64,000 bases of DNA, taken from contig NZ_JACHMM010000001.1 in NCBI RefSeq assembly GCF_014204975.1, positions 4,898,001 to 4,962,000 on the forward strand, given 5' to 3'. The position numbers and the translations under genes are program-made. Shown here one piece after another: positions 45,964 through 53,980 of this stretch. The notes beneath the pieces are model-generated. The model did no database searches, had not been told where the DNA came from, and worked only from the letters and a program-made list of their open reading frames with translations. Source of the DNA: Jiangella mangrovi (GTDB taxonomy: Bacteria > Actinomycetota > Actinomycetes > Jiangellales > Jiangellaceae). How positions within the stretch are numbered: position 1 is the stretch's first letter; each line of letters starts with the position of its first letter.

Positions 45964-47196
45964 ATGCCGGACCGGTCGTGGCGCCTCGTGGTCACGGGCG
46001 CCGTCGTGGCCGGTGCCGTGATCGTGGGCGCGACGCGGCCGTGGACGGTGCCGCTGGGGTGCGCCCTGGTGGTCGCGGTCGTCGTGCCGCTCTGGTGGCC
46101 GCGGTCGCGAGCCTGGCTGGCGTGGGGCGCCGCGGGCGCCGGTGTCGTCTCGCTGGCCGCGACGGCCGCCCATGTGGCCGGGCCGTGGCCGGGCTCGCCG
46201 CCCTTTGGGATGGTCGAACTGCTCGCGTTGTCGGGGCTGGTCGGCGCGTGTGCGCGGTGGGCGCCGGGCCGGTCGGCGGTGCCGGCCGCCGTGCTGGCGG
46301 GACTGGGCGGCGCGACCAGTCTGCTGCGGGCGACCGACGCAGGCGCGCCCGACGACCTGACGGCGCTCGAGGCGGTCTACGCGGTGTCGTTCTGGGCGCT
46401 GGCGCCGATCGTCGCGGCGGGCGCCGGGCTGTTCCTGCGCTACCAGCACGACCGCCGGGCCCGCGCCGTCGCCGCCGCTCGCCGGGCGCAGCGGCTCGAG
46501 CTCGCCCGCGACCTGCACGACTACGTCGCCCACGACGTTAGCGAGATGATCGCCCAGGCTCAGGCCGCGGGCACGATCGCGCCCGCAGGCACCCCCGCGG
46601 GCGACGCGCTGCGCCGCATCGAGGCGGCCGGCCTGCGCGCCATGGCCTCGATGGACCGGACGGTGCGCGTGTTGAGCACCGACGACGAGATTGGTTCTGG
46701 CAGCGGCTCGGGTGGCTCCGGCGGCTCGGGTGGCGGCTCCGGGAGCGGGGTCGTGCGCCCGCAGCCCGGGCTCGCCGACCTGCCCGCGCTGGTCGAGCGG
46801 TTCGCCGCCTCCGGGCCCGCCCAGGTGCGACTGGACTCCGACGACGACCTGATGGCGCTGGTCCCCCGCGAGGTCGGCGGCACGGCGCACCGGGTGATCG
46901 TCGAGGCGCTCACCAACGTCCGGCGGCACGCCCCTGGCGCCGCCGTCGAGGTGCGGTTGCGGCGGTGCGGCGACGAACTCGAGGTCTCGGTGCTCGACGA
47001 CGGCGGCAGCGCGGATCCCGTGGCGGTGGGCTCGGGGCCGGGCCTGGGCCGGTCGGGCGGGCTCGGGCTGCCCGGCCTGGCCGAGCGGGTGGGCGCGCTG
47101 GGCGGGAGTCTGCGCGCGGGTCCCGACGGCGCGGGCTGGCGGCTGGTGGCGCGGTTGCCCCTGACCGGACCGGCGGGCACCGGAGGCGCATCGTGA
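45964..47196 (+). CDS. Sensor histidine kinase with Gly-Ser linker
   Basis: The 410-residue kinase has about five N-terminal membrane helices (to residue ~160), a HisKA_3-like helix with H185 in ARDLHDYVAHDVSEM and an ATPase domain (EALTNVRRHAP, LDDGGS, GLGLPGLAERV). Residues 244-262 are an uninterrupted Gly/Ser run that joins the two kinase domains. A TAGACT box seven nt before ATG 45964 suggests a leaderless transcript. The stop overlaps the response regulator by four nt. Confidence 0.87.
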   Translation: MPDRSWRLVVTGAVVAGAVIVGATRPWTVPLGCALVVAVVVPLWWPRSRAWLAWGAAGAGVVSLAATAAHVAGPWPGSPPFGMVELLALSGLVGACARWAPGRSAVPAAVLAGLGGATSLLRATDAGAPDDLTALEAVYAVSFWALAPIVAAGAGLFLRYQHDRRARAVAAARRAQRLELARDLHDYVAHDVSEMIAQAQAAGTIAPAGTPAGDALRRIEAAGLRAMASMDRTVRVLSTDDEIGSGSGSGGSGGSGGGSGSGVVRPQPGLADLPALVERFAASGPAQVRLDSDDDLMALVPREVGGTAHRVIVEALTNVRRHAPGAAVEVRLRRCGDELEVSVLDDGGSADPVAVGSGPGLGRSGGLGLPGLAERVGALGGSLRAGPDGAGWRLVARLPLTGPAGTGGAS

Positions 47197-47852
47197 GCAC
47201 CCGCGTTCTCATCGCCGACGACCAGGAGGCGATCCGCAGCGCGTTCCGGATGGTCGTCGACGCGCAGCCGGACATGCACGTGGTCGCCGAGGCGGCCGAC
47301 GGCGACCAGGCGCTGCGGCTCGCCCGCGAGCTCCGGCCGGACGTCGTGCTGGCCGACATCCGGATGCCCGGGATCGACGGGCTGGAGCTGACCCGGCGGC
47401 TGGCCGGCCCGGGAGTCCCCGATCCGCTGCGGGTCGTCGTCGTGACGACCTTCGACCTCGACACCTACGTGCACGCGGCGCTGGCGGGCGGCGCGTGCGG
47501 GTTCCTGCTCAAGCGGTCCGGGCCGACGCTGCTGGTCGAGGCGGTCCGTGCCGCGGTGGCCGGCGACACCCTGATCAGCCCGCAGGTGACGGTGCGGCTG
47601 CTGCGCCACCTGCGCCGCCCCACGCCCAGCGCCGTCGCCGACGACGTGCTCACCGACCGCGAACGCGAGGTCGCCCGGCTGGTGGCGCGCGGCCTCAGCA
47701 ACGCCGAGATCGCCGCCGAGCTGTTCATCAGCGCCGGCACCGCCAAGAACCACCTGGCGAACATCCAGCAGAAACTCGGCGTCCGCAACCGCGTCGCCGT
47801 CGCCGGATGGGCCTGGGCGAGCGGGCTCGTCACCGCCGACGGCGACACCTGA
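47193..47852 (+). CDS. NarL/FixJ-family response regulator
   Basis: The 219-residue protein has a receiver (IADDQEAIRSAFRMVV, phospho-acceptor D in VLADIRMPGIDG, VTTFDLDTYV, GFLLKRSGP) and a LuxR HTH (LTDREREVARLVARGLSNAEIAAELF). GTG 47193 overlaps the kinase stop. It pairs with the upstream kinase; the divergent membrane protein at 44674-45810 is a likely target. Confidence 0.9.
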   Translation: MSTRVLIADDQEAIRSAFRMVVDAQPDMHVVAEAADGDQALRLARELRPDVVLADIRMPGIDGLELTRRLAGPGVPDPLRVVVVTTFDLDTYVHAALAGGACGFLLKRSGPTLLVEAVRAAVAGDTLISPQVTVRLLRHLRRPTPSAVADDVLTDREREVARLVARGLSNAEIAAELFISAGTAKNHLANIQQKLGVRNRVAVAGWAWASGLVTADGDT

Positions 47853-47890
47853 CACCGCCCGCCGACGCGCGCACCTCGATGCGGTTCGTC

Positions 47891-47910
47891 GGTCACCCTC
47901 GTTGGTGACC
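47891..47910. terminator. Hairpin after the response regulator
   Basis: GGTCACC (47891-47897) pairs with GGTGACC (47904-47910) around CTCGTT, 39 nt after the response regulator stop and on the far side of a degenerate repeat from the convergent SDR gene. Confidence 0.45.
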
Positions 47911-48076
47911 CTCGTCGGCACGACTCGAACGGCTCGGGGCGTGCAGTGCCGGCGGCCACCGCCGCACAACACGAGAACACGACCCGCCGGCTCCTCGGCC
48001 CGGGGAGCCGCGCAATGCGCGCGCGGCCGGCCAGGCCGTCGTCCTCGCCTCGGCGAGGGCGCCGGACAGCGTCCTC
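47904..48076 (-). pseudogene. Degenerate duplicate of the SDR gene 3' end
   Basis: The sequence starting at 47904 (GGTGACCCTCGTCGG) lines up with the SDR 3' region starting at 48077 (GGTCACCCTCGTCGG), an offset of 173 nt. The similarity continues for over 80 nt, and on the minus strand AGRVLVLCGGG mirrors SGRVLVLRGGR of the intact gene. Frames are broken. A third trace begins at 47891. This accounts for the 241-nt gap between the two genes. Confidence 0.6.
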
Positions 48077-48093
48077 GGTCACCCTCGTCGGCG

Positions 48094-48855
48094 TTACTCG
48101 AAGGGTTCGGGGGCGAGCACCTCGGGCGGGCGGCCGCCGCGCAGGACGAGGACGCGCCCGGACAGGTCGTCGTCCTCGGCGAGGTCGACGACGGCGGCCG
48201 AGACGTGTTCGGGCGGGATGAGCGGTGGGGCCTTGGCACGCGCCTCGGGCGGCATGGCGGCCAGTTCGGCGTGGGCGCGCTCGAGACCGATCCAGCCCGG
48301 CACGACGCAGTTGACCCGGACCGCGTGGGTCTCGCGCAGCCCGGCGACCGCGGCGGTGAAGCGGATCAGCCCGGCCTTCGCGGCCCCGTACTCCGGGGAC
48401 CGGTAGGGCGACAGCTCGTGTCCCGCGCTCGACGCCACGTTGACCACCGCGCCACCGCCGGCCGCGCGCATCGGCCCCAGCATCGCCTGGGTGAGCAGCA
48501 TGGGCGCGCGCAGGTTGAGGTCGAGCACCGCGTCCCATTCACCCGGCGCCGCGTCGGGGAATCGCCGCCCCGACCCGCCCCACCCGCCGGCGTTGTTCAC
48601 CAGCACACCGACAGGACCCGCCCGCGCCGCGGCCTCGACCAGCACGTCCGCGGCCGCCGGATCGCACACGTCGACCACGACCGGGGACGCGCGCCCGCCG
48701 GCCCGTTCGATCGCCGCCACCGCGTCGGCACACCGCTGGCCGTCGACGTCGGCCACCAGCACGGCGGCCCCGCGGCCGGCCAGCGCCAGCGCGATGACCC
48801 GGCCGACGCCGGACGCGCCGCCGGTGACGACCGCCACCCGATCTCGAATGTCCAT
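48094..48855 (-). CDS. SDR-family oxidoreductase
   Basis: The 253-residue classical short-chain dehydrogenase has the cofactor motif VVTGGASGVGRVIALALAG, NNAGG, a catalytic Ser in NVASSAGH and the SPEYGAAKAG active site (YxxxK). The substrate is unknown. A TAACGT box lies seven nt before ATG 48855, so the mRNA may be leaderless. A 10-bp motif around that box recurs before the CGNR gene, so the two may share control. Confidence 0.88.
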   Translation of the reverse strand: MDIRDRVAVVTGGASGVGRVIALALAGRGAAVLVADVDGQRCADAVAAIERAGGRASPVVVDVCDPAAADVLVEAAARAGPVGVLVNNAGGWGGSGRRFPDAAPGEWDAVLDLNLRAPMLLTQAMLGPMRAAGGGAVVNVASSAGHELSPYRSPEYGAAKAGLIRFTAAVAGLRETHAVRVNCVVPGWIGLERAHAELAAMPPEARAKAPPLIPPEHVSAAVVDLAEDDDLSGRVLVLRGGRPPEVLAPEPFE

Positions 48856-48860
48856 GATCA

Positions 48861-48870
48861 ACACGTTAGC
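48861..48870. promoter_or_regulatory. ACACGTTAGC motif upstream of the SDR gene
   Basis: ACACGTTAGC at 48861-48870 is repeated exactly at 49550-49559, in both cases followed by an NGCC context and upstream of a minus-strand start. Read on the minus strand it contains TAACGT, a possible -10 box. It may be an operator for the CGNR protein. Confidence 0.4.
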
Positions 48871-48911
48871 CGCCACCACCGACACACTCCGGCCCAGCGC
48901 ATTCGCGCTGA

Positions 48912-49502
48912 TCAGCCGGCGGTGCGGTGTCGCTGGTAGTGGCGGCGCTGCCGCGAGCGGTTGCCGCAGTCGGCGGGATCGCACCAGCGGCGGCTGCGGT
49001 TGCGGGTGGAGTCGAGGAAGACCCAGCGGCACTCGTCGCACGCCGTCACGCGCCGCAGCAGCTCCGCCGACGTGAGCAGTGCCGCCGCATCCGACCCCAG
49101 CGCCACCGGCAACGACGGCGGCGGGGCGACCCAGCGCGCCACGGCAGCATCGGCGTCCCACTCCAGCCGCCGCCCGCCGCTCCTCCCGTCCGCCAGCGAC
49201 CCGATCCGGGCGAGATCGGCGGCGGCCGGCGCGACACCGTCGGCGACCGCCAGGAACACCCGCGCGAGCAGTTCCCGCAGCTCACGAGCCTCACGAACCT
49301 CCCCCGACGATCCCGGTCCACCGACATCCAGGCCCGCGGCCGCGACCCACAGCCCCAGGTTCGACGGCGGCGCCAGCCAGTCGTGCTCGCGATCGGTGTC
49401 GCGATAGCTGACGAGGTTGGCGAAGTCGAGCGCGGCCGCACCGCCGATGAGCTTGTACGTCCCGCCGTACGCGCCCGGATCCAGCGCGACCGCCTCCGCC
49501 AC
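48912..49502 (-). CDS. CGNR zinc-finger (ABATE-domain) regulator
   Basis: The 196-residue protein has an N-terminal ABATE domain (YKLIGGAAALDFANLVSYRD) and a C-terminal CGNR zinc finger with CDECRWVFLDSTRNRSRR and CDPADCGNR. Such proteins are probable transcription factors. GTG 49502 is chosen as it has an ideal GGAGGT site; ATG 49547 would add 15 residues. It is divergent from an EamA exporter and upstream of the SDR gene, its likely targets. Confidence 0.85.
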   Translation of the reverse strand: MAEAVALDPGAYGGTYKLIGGAAALDFANLVSYRDTDREHDWLAPPSNLGLWVAAAGLDVGGPGSSGEVREARELRELLARVFLAVADGVAPAAADLARIGSLADGRSGGRRLEWDADAAVARWVAPPPSLPVALGSDAAALLTSAELLRRVTACDECRWVFLDSTRNRSRRWCDPADCGNRSRQRRHYQRHRTAG

Positions 49503-49549
49503 CCGACCTCCAGAGCACAGGAACGAACCTAACGATCTATTAGGCATTG

Positions 49550-49559
49550 ACACGTTAGC
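49550..49559. promoter_or_regulatory. ACACGTTAGC motif between CGNR and EamA genes
   Basis: This second exact copy of the 10-mer lies in the 80-nt divergent gap, so a protein binding here could control both genes. It is 689 nt from the first copy. Confidence 0.4.
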
Positions 49560-49582
49560 AGCCGTCGTGGTGGAGTGACGGC

Positions 49583-50461
49583 ATGCCACGGGTGCGCCCG
49601 GAGCTCTACTTCGTCGGCTCGGCGGTCTTCCACTACCTCGGGCCGGCGTTCGCGGTGCTGCTGTTCGCCCGACTCGAGCCGCTGGGCGTCGCCTGGCTGC
49701 GCATCCTGTCGGCCGGGTTGATCTTCGCCGTCTGGCGCCGCCCCTGGCGCGCTTGGGCCGGCGCCACGACCACCGAACGACGCACCGTCGTCGTCTGGGG
49801 CGCCCTGCTCGCCCTCATGAACGCCTGCTTCTACCTGGCGATCGACCGCCTGGCGCTGGGCACCGTCGCCGCCATCGAGTTCGCCGGCCCCATCGCGCTC
49901 GCGGCGCTGGCCGCCCGCAGCGGCCGCAACGTCGCCGCGCTGCTCCTCGCCACTGCCGGCGTCGGCGCGCTGGCCGAGGTCAGCCTCACCGGGTCGCCGG
50001 CCGGGTTCGCCTTCGCGATCGCCAACATGGTCCTCTTCACCGGCTACATCGTGGTCGCGCATCGGGTGTCGCGGCAGGAGCGGCTGGCCGGCATCGACGG
50101 GCTCGCGATGGCGATGCTGATCGCGGCCGTGCTGGCGGCACCCATCGGCGTCGCCGACGCCGTGCCCGCCGCCACCGACCTCGCGCTCCTGGCGGCCGCC
50201 GTCGGGGTCGGTGTCACGTCGTCGGTGCTGCCCTACGTCTTCGACCAGCTCGCGATGCGCCGGCTCGCCCGCGGCACGTATGCGCTGATGGTCGCCCTGC
50301 TTCCGGCGACGGCGACCGTCATCGGCGTCGTCGTGCTCACGCAGATCCCCACCGCGACCGAGGTCCTGGGCGTCGCGCTCGTCATCACGGCCGTCGTCGT
50401 CCACCGCGAGCGACCCGCACCCGCCGCGCCGGAGCCCGAACCCCTCACCGCACGCGAGTAG
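49583..50461 (+). CDS. EamA/DMT-family transporter (RhtA-like)
   Basis: The 292-residue protein has ten hydrophobic helices in two EamA repeats. It resembles RhtA threonine/homoserine exporters (HYLGPAFAVLLFARLEPLGVAWLRI, NACFYLAIDRLALGTVAAIEF, GVGVTSSVLPYVFDQLAMRRL). The substrate is unproven. ATG 49583 follows GGAGTGACGG. Its last 17 nt overlap the convergent DUF3800 gene. Confidence 0.87.
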   Translation: MPRVRPELYFVGSAVFHYLGPAFAVLLFARLEPLGVAWLRILSAGLIFAVWRRPWRAWAGATTTERRTVVVWGALLALMNACFYLAIDRLALGTVAAIEFAGPIALAALAARSGRNVAALLLATAGVGALAEVSLTGSPAGFAFAIANMVLFTGYIVVAHRVSRQERLAGIDGLAMAMLIAAVLAAPIGVADAVPAATDLALLAAAVGVGVTSSVLPYVFDQLAMRRLARGTYALMVALLPATATVIGVVVLTQIPTATEVLGVALVITAVVVHRERPAPAAPEPEPLTARE

Positions 50462-51415
50462 GCCCCAGCGCCGCCCAGCTCGCCTCGTCGGCCCACACCG
50501 AGCGCGGGTCGACGTACGGGCGCAGCAGTCCGGCGAGCTCCGGGTCGAGCGCACCGGCCAGCGCGTCCTCGGCGATCCGCCGCGCGACCCCGGCCAGGAA
50601 GTCGGCGACCTGTACGCGCGGCTCGACGATCGAGTCCGCGAACCGCAACCCCGCCAGCCGCCCGTTCAGCGTGCCGAGCGCCGCGAGCCGTTCCGGCGTC
50701 AGGATCCGCTGCTCGTCGTGGAGCACGCGAACCGGGCGCCCGCCGTCGCTCCAGTGCTCGACCGTGTGCGCGAACGACGGGACCAGCGGGTCGAGCGACG
50801 GCACCGCACCCGGCAGCCGGTCCAGCTCGTCGCGCAACGACGCCGCCGCTCCCGCCCGTTGCGCAGATCGTCGACGACGGCGTCAGCCTCGGTCCCGGTG
50901 TGGGCAAGCGCGCCGACCGCCCGCGCGAACGCCGCCGCGGGGTCGTCCAGAGCCGGCCACCGGCCGCCCGCCCGCAGCAGCGCGTTGGACGCCGTCAGGA
51001 ACGCCGTCCACGGCGCCGCCCCGAAGACCGCCGGCCCGGCCCGGTACAGCGTGGCCGCAGCTGCCGCCGTCCCGCCCGAGACCTCCGCAACCACCCGCGT
51101 GACCAGTAGGAATGGCTTGTCGACGAGATACACGCAGGCGCGTCCGGCGATCGGCCCGGCCGGGCCGAGGAACCAGGCCAGCGCCGCCCGGTGCTTGCGC
51201 CGCAGCAGGTGGTTGGCCTTGTACTCCATGGCGGGCGAGCGGATGCGGACCCGCAGCTCGGCCACGCACGCGGCCGCGGCGGCGCCGTCGATGAGCACGC
51301 TCCCGTACCCGAACACGTCGGTGTTGCCGCCGGTGAGCCGCTCGCCCTCGGACCCGGACTCGTCGCAGGCGATCTCGATCGCCGTCGCGAGCCCGGGATC
51401 GCCGTCCATGCGCAC
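50445..51415 (-). pseudogene. Frameshifted DUF3800 protein gene
   Basis: The 5' part from ATG 51415 (or 51409) encodes a DUF3800-like domain starting with IEIACDESGSEGERLTGGN and continuing to about DAVVDDLRNGR. The frame then turns into Arg/Ser-rich nonsense. From about 50860 a different frame continues sensibly with SLRDELDRLPGAVPSLDPL and ends at 50445. Joined, the parts would give about 320 residues. The break lies in a CGG/CGT-rich run near 50855-50870. DUF3800 proteins have an RNase-H-like acidic motif (DESG) and unknown roles. A sequencing error is possible. Confidence 0.65.
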
Positions 51416-51666
51416 CGATCCTCCGCGCCTCGCCGTGCGAACGCAACGCCGTTTCCCGGTGAGGCAGGCATGAAAGCGCTGCGGTTCCCCGCTCCACCCG
51501 CCGCGATCTCGTGCAAGGTCCGGGCCATCGAGCTGGCCCAGGGGACATACCTCTGGCGCAGGTCGCGCAGATCGGCCAGGTGGCAGATGTTCCGGCCGGC
51601 GATCGGCGACACGATCGGTCCATCGGCGCCATCGGGGCGCCGGCGGAACCGAAGGACACCACGATC
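51416..51666. other. Intergenic gap with possible gene remnant
   Basis: This 251-nt gap holds no clear gene. One minus-strand frame reads AGRNICHLADLRDLRQRYVP and then WASSMARTLHEIA with high third-position GC, which looks like a short decayed coding piece. I cannot name its source. Confidence 0.25.
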
Positions 51667-52266
51667 ATGACCGAGACCACCACCCGCAAGGTCGTCGCCA
51701 ACATGTCCCTGTCGCTCGACGGCCGCTACTACGGCGCCGGCGGCGAGTACGACATGGGCTGGGTCGCGCCGCACGCGGTCACCGAGTCGATGCGCGACCA
51801 GTCGGTCCGGATGACCACCACCGCGACGACGATCCTGCTGGGCCGCAAGAACTACGAGGGCTTCGGTGGCTACTGGCCGACCGTCGCCCGGGACGAGAAC
51901 GCCGAGCCCCGCGACCGGACCCTGGCCCGCTGGCTGGACGACGTCGAGAAGATCGTCTTCTCGACCACGCTGACCGAGACCCCCTGGCAGAACTCCCGCC
52001 TCGCCGACGGCGACCCCGTCTCCGTCGTGAAGCGCCTGCGCGACGAGCCGGGCGGCGACATCGTCGTGCAGAACAGCGCCAGCATCATCCGCACCCTGCT
52101 CGTGGCCGACGAGATCGACCGGCTCACGCTCAACCTCTGCCCCGAGCTGGTCGGCGGCGGCGCCCGGCTCTTCGAGGACGGCATCCCGGTGACCTCGTGG
52201 TCGCTGGCCGACCTGTCGACCTCGGAGTCCGGCGCGATCTACCTGACCTACGACCGCCGGCGCTAG
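51667..52266 (+). CDS. Dihydrofolate reductase family protein (third paralogue)
   Basis: The 199-residue product has RKVVANMSLSLDGRYYGAGG at the N-terminus, TILLGRKNYEGF, and DIVVQNSASIIRTLL in place of the usual Gly-rich loop, so cofactor binding may differ from the paralogues at 3908 and 4473. ELVGGGARLFEDGIP near the C-terminus is typical of the RibD-C family. The substrate is unknown. It stands alone and is followed by palindromic repeats. Confidence 0.8.
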   Translation: MTETTTRKVVANMSLSLDGRYYGAGGEYDMGWVAPHAVTESMRDQSVRMTTTATTILLGRKNYEGFGGYWPTVARDENAEPRDRTLARWLDDVEKIVFSTTLTETPWQNSRLADGDPVSVVKRLRDEPGGDIVVQNSASIIRTLLVADEIDRLTLNLCPELVGGGARLFEDGIPVTSWSLADLSTSESGAIYLTYDRRR

Positions 52267-52527
52267 GGTGTGCCCGACGGATCGACGCGCCTTTCAACCC
52301 GTTCGTGATCACGTTCCCTCGCGGTCGCTGTGGCGCCGTGAGGGAACCTGATCATCACAACGACGACTGTCATCGGCGGACGTCCTCACTCGCGCGGGGA
52401 TCACCTCACCCGCATGAGGTCGTTGTTGACCATGGAGAAGAGCGGCTTCCACGGCACTGGAAACCCGCTCATCTCCATGATCAACCGGGATCCGAGGATG
52501 CGGAACCAGTGATCCGTCAGACACGCC
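52267..52527. repeat. Two palindromes after the reductase gene
   Basis: This 261-nt gap has no gene. GATCACGTTCCCTC (52307-52320) pairs with 52340-52353 at 13 of 14 positions. A second pair, 52425-52445 and 52465-52485, matches at 19 of 21 positions and contains TTGAYCATGGAG, akin to the TTGATCTTGGAG repeat at 43255. They lie between the convergent reductase and sortase genes and may terminate both. Confidence 0.7.
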
Positions 52528-53223
52528 TTAACCGTCGATCAACACGCCGGTGGCGTACATGCGGTGCGACGAGCCGATCTCCGGCCAGCACGTGGTGAGC
52601 GTGATGCGCCGCTCGGTCGGCTCGGTGCCGGCGGGCTCGCCCGGCACCGGCGCGACGACCCACAGCTCGTCGACGTCGATCTTGTTGCCGTCCGGATGAC
52701 CGCCGGGTGCGTCGTCGAGCTCGTAGACGAAGGTGCCCTGAGCGGTGACGATCTCGATGCGGTCGCCGACGCGCAGCTCCGGGAACGGCGCGAACGGCCA
52801 GCCGTGACCGGAGCGGTGCGCGGCGACGGCGAAGTTGCCGACCTCGCCGGCGTCGGCGCTCTCGGGGTAGTGGCCGGGGCCGTTCTCGAGGTCCTCGGGC
52901 TCCACCCCCTCGACGACGACCCACTCCCAGTCGGCGCCGAACCGCGGGATGCGCAGCAGCCCGTACGCGTCGCCGAGGTCGAGCTCATCGACTGACGGCG
53001 GCTCCTTGGTCAGCTCCCCACCGGGAGCCACCGCGCCGAGCTCGTCGCGCAGGTCGTCCTGCGCGTTCGCCGTCTGGATGCCAGTCCCCCACAGCGTGTA
53101 GACGACGAACAGCAGGACGACGGCGCCGGCGGTCAGCATGAGCTCACCGACGCCACCGGCGACGGTCGCGACCGGCGAGCGGCGGGGGGCTCGACGCCGT
53201 CCCCGGCGGGCATGACCTGGCAT
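52528..53223 (-). CDS. srtE: Class E sortase
   Basis: The 231-residue membrane-anchored transpeptidase has a basic N-terminus, one helix (residues 28-46) and the sortase domain. The catalytic residues are H136 (AVAAHRSGHG), C212 (RITLTTCWPE) and R221 (SHRMYATG). Class E sortases of high-GC actinomycetes usually recognise LAXTG signals; no substrate gene is seen in this window. ATG 53223 gives the full N-terminus. Confidence 0.92.
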   Translation of the reverse strand: MPGHARRGRRRAPRRSPVATVAGGVGELMLTAGAVVLLFVVYTLWGTGIQTANAQDDLRDELGAVAPGGELTKEPPSVDELDLGDAYGLLRIPRFGADWEWVVVEGVEPEDLENGPGHYPESADAGEVGNFAVAAHRSGHGWPFAPFPELRVGDRIEIVTAQGTFVYELDDAPGGHPDGNKIDVDELWVVAPVPGEPAGTEPTERRITLTTCWPEIGSSHRMYATGVLIDG

Positions 53224-53244
53224 GAACCGACCCTAACCCGAAAC

Positions 53245-53277
53245 GCATTGCCACAATGCTCCTCTGCTGGCAGCAGA
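53245..53277 (+). promoter_or_regulatory. Probable PopR operator of the clpP operon
   Basis: TCTGCT-GGC-AGCAGA at 53263-53277 is a perfect palindrome that agrees with the PopR-type half-site TCTGC in an N3-spaced palindrome, as I recall it from Streptomyces clpP3clpP4. Four nt upstream is another perfect palindrome of the same layout, GCATTG-CCA-CAATGC (53245-53259). Both are about 90-120 nt before the clpP start. Confidence 0.6.
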
Positions 53278-53365
53278 TTGTGTTGGAGGGGCTCTCCCGC
53301 GCGACGAATGATCGGTCTCAGGACATCACGAACCACCTGAACCGCAGAAGAGCAGGGAGAACACC

Positions 53366-53980
53366 GTGACGAACGCGGGACCCATCACCGGGACGCTCGA
53401 CGACCAGCTGGCCACCCGGCTCCTCCACCAGCGCATCATCGTCCTGGGCACCGAGGTCGACGACCAGGTCGCGAACCGGCTCTGCGCGCAGCTCCTGCTG
53501 CTGTCCGCCGAGGATCCGCGCAGCGACATCAGTCTCTACATCAACTCCCCCGGCGGCTCGGTCAGCGCCGGGCTGGCGATCTACGACACCATGCGGCTCA
53601 TCCCCAACGACGTCAGCACGCTGGCCATGGGGCTGGCCGCGAGCATGGGCCAGTTCCTCCTGACCGCCGGCACGCCCGGGAAGCGCTTCAGCCTGCCGCA
53701 CGCGCAGGTGCTCATGCACCAGGGCTCGGCCGGGTTCGGCGGGACGGCGGCGGACATCGAGATCTACTCCGAGCAGCTGGCCCGCACGTCGGCGCTGATG
53801 ACGACCCTGACGGCGGAGCACACCGGCCAGTCCCGCGAGCGGATCGACGAGGACAGCCAGCGCGACCGCTGGTACACCGCCGACGAGGCGCTGGCCTACG
53901 GCTTCATCGACCACATCGTCGAGCACATGAACGACGTCCGGCCGCAGTCGGGCCGCCCGGTCGTGGGGGTGGGAGCGTGA
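53366..53980 (+). CDS. clpP: ATP-dependent Clp protease proteolytic subunit (active)
   Basis: The 204-residue protein is a ClpP serine protease with a complete triad: S93 ([12 protein letters not shown]), H118 (VLMHQG) and D167 (QRDRWY). It should form a barrel with the following ClpP paralogue and a Clp ATPase. GTG 53366 follows GGGAG. Its stop overlaps the next gene by four nt. The presence of a linked PopR-like gene suggests the clpP3-clpP4 pair rather than the main clpP1-clpP2 pair. Confidence 0.93.
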   Translation: MTNAGPITGTLDDQLATRLLHQRIIVLGTEVDDQVANRLCAQLLLLSAEDPRSDISLYINSPGGSVSAGLAIYDTMRLIPNDVSTLAMGLAASMGQFLLTAGTPGKRFSLPHAQVLMHQGSAGFGGTAADIEIYSEQLARTSALMTTLTAEHTGQSRERIDEDSQRDRWYTADEALAYGFIDHIVEHMNDVRPQSGRPVVGVGA

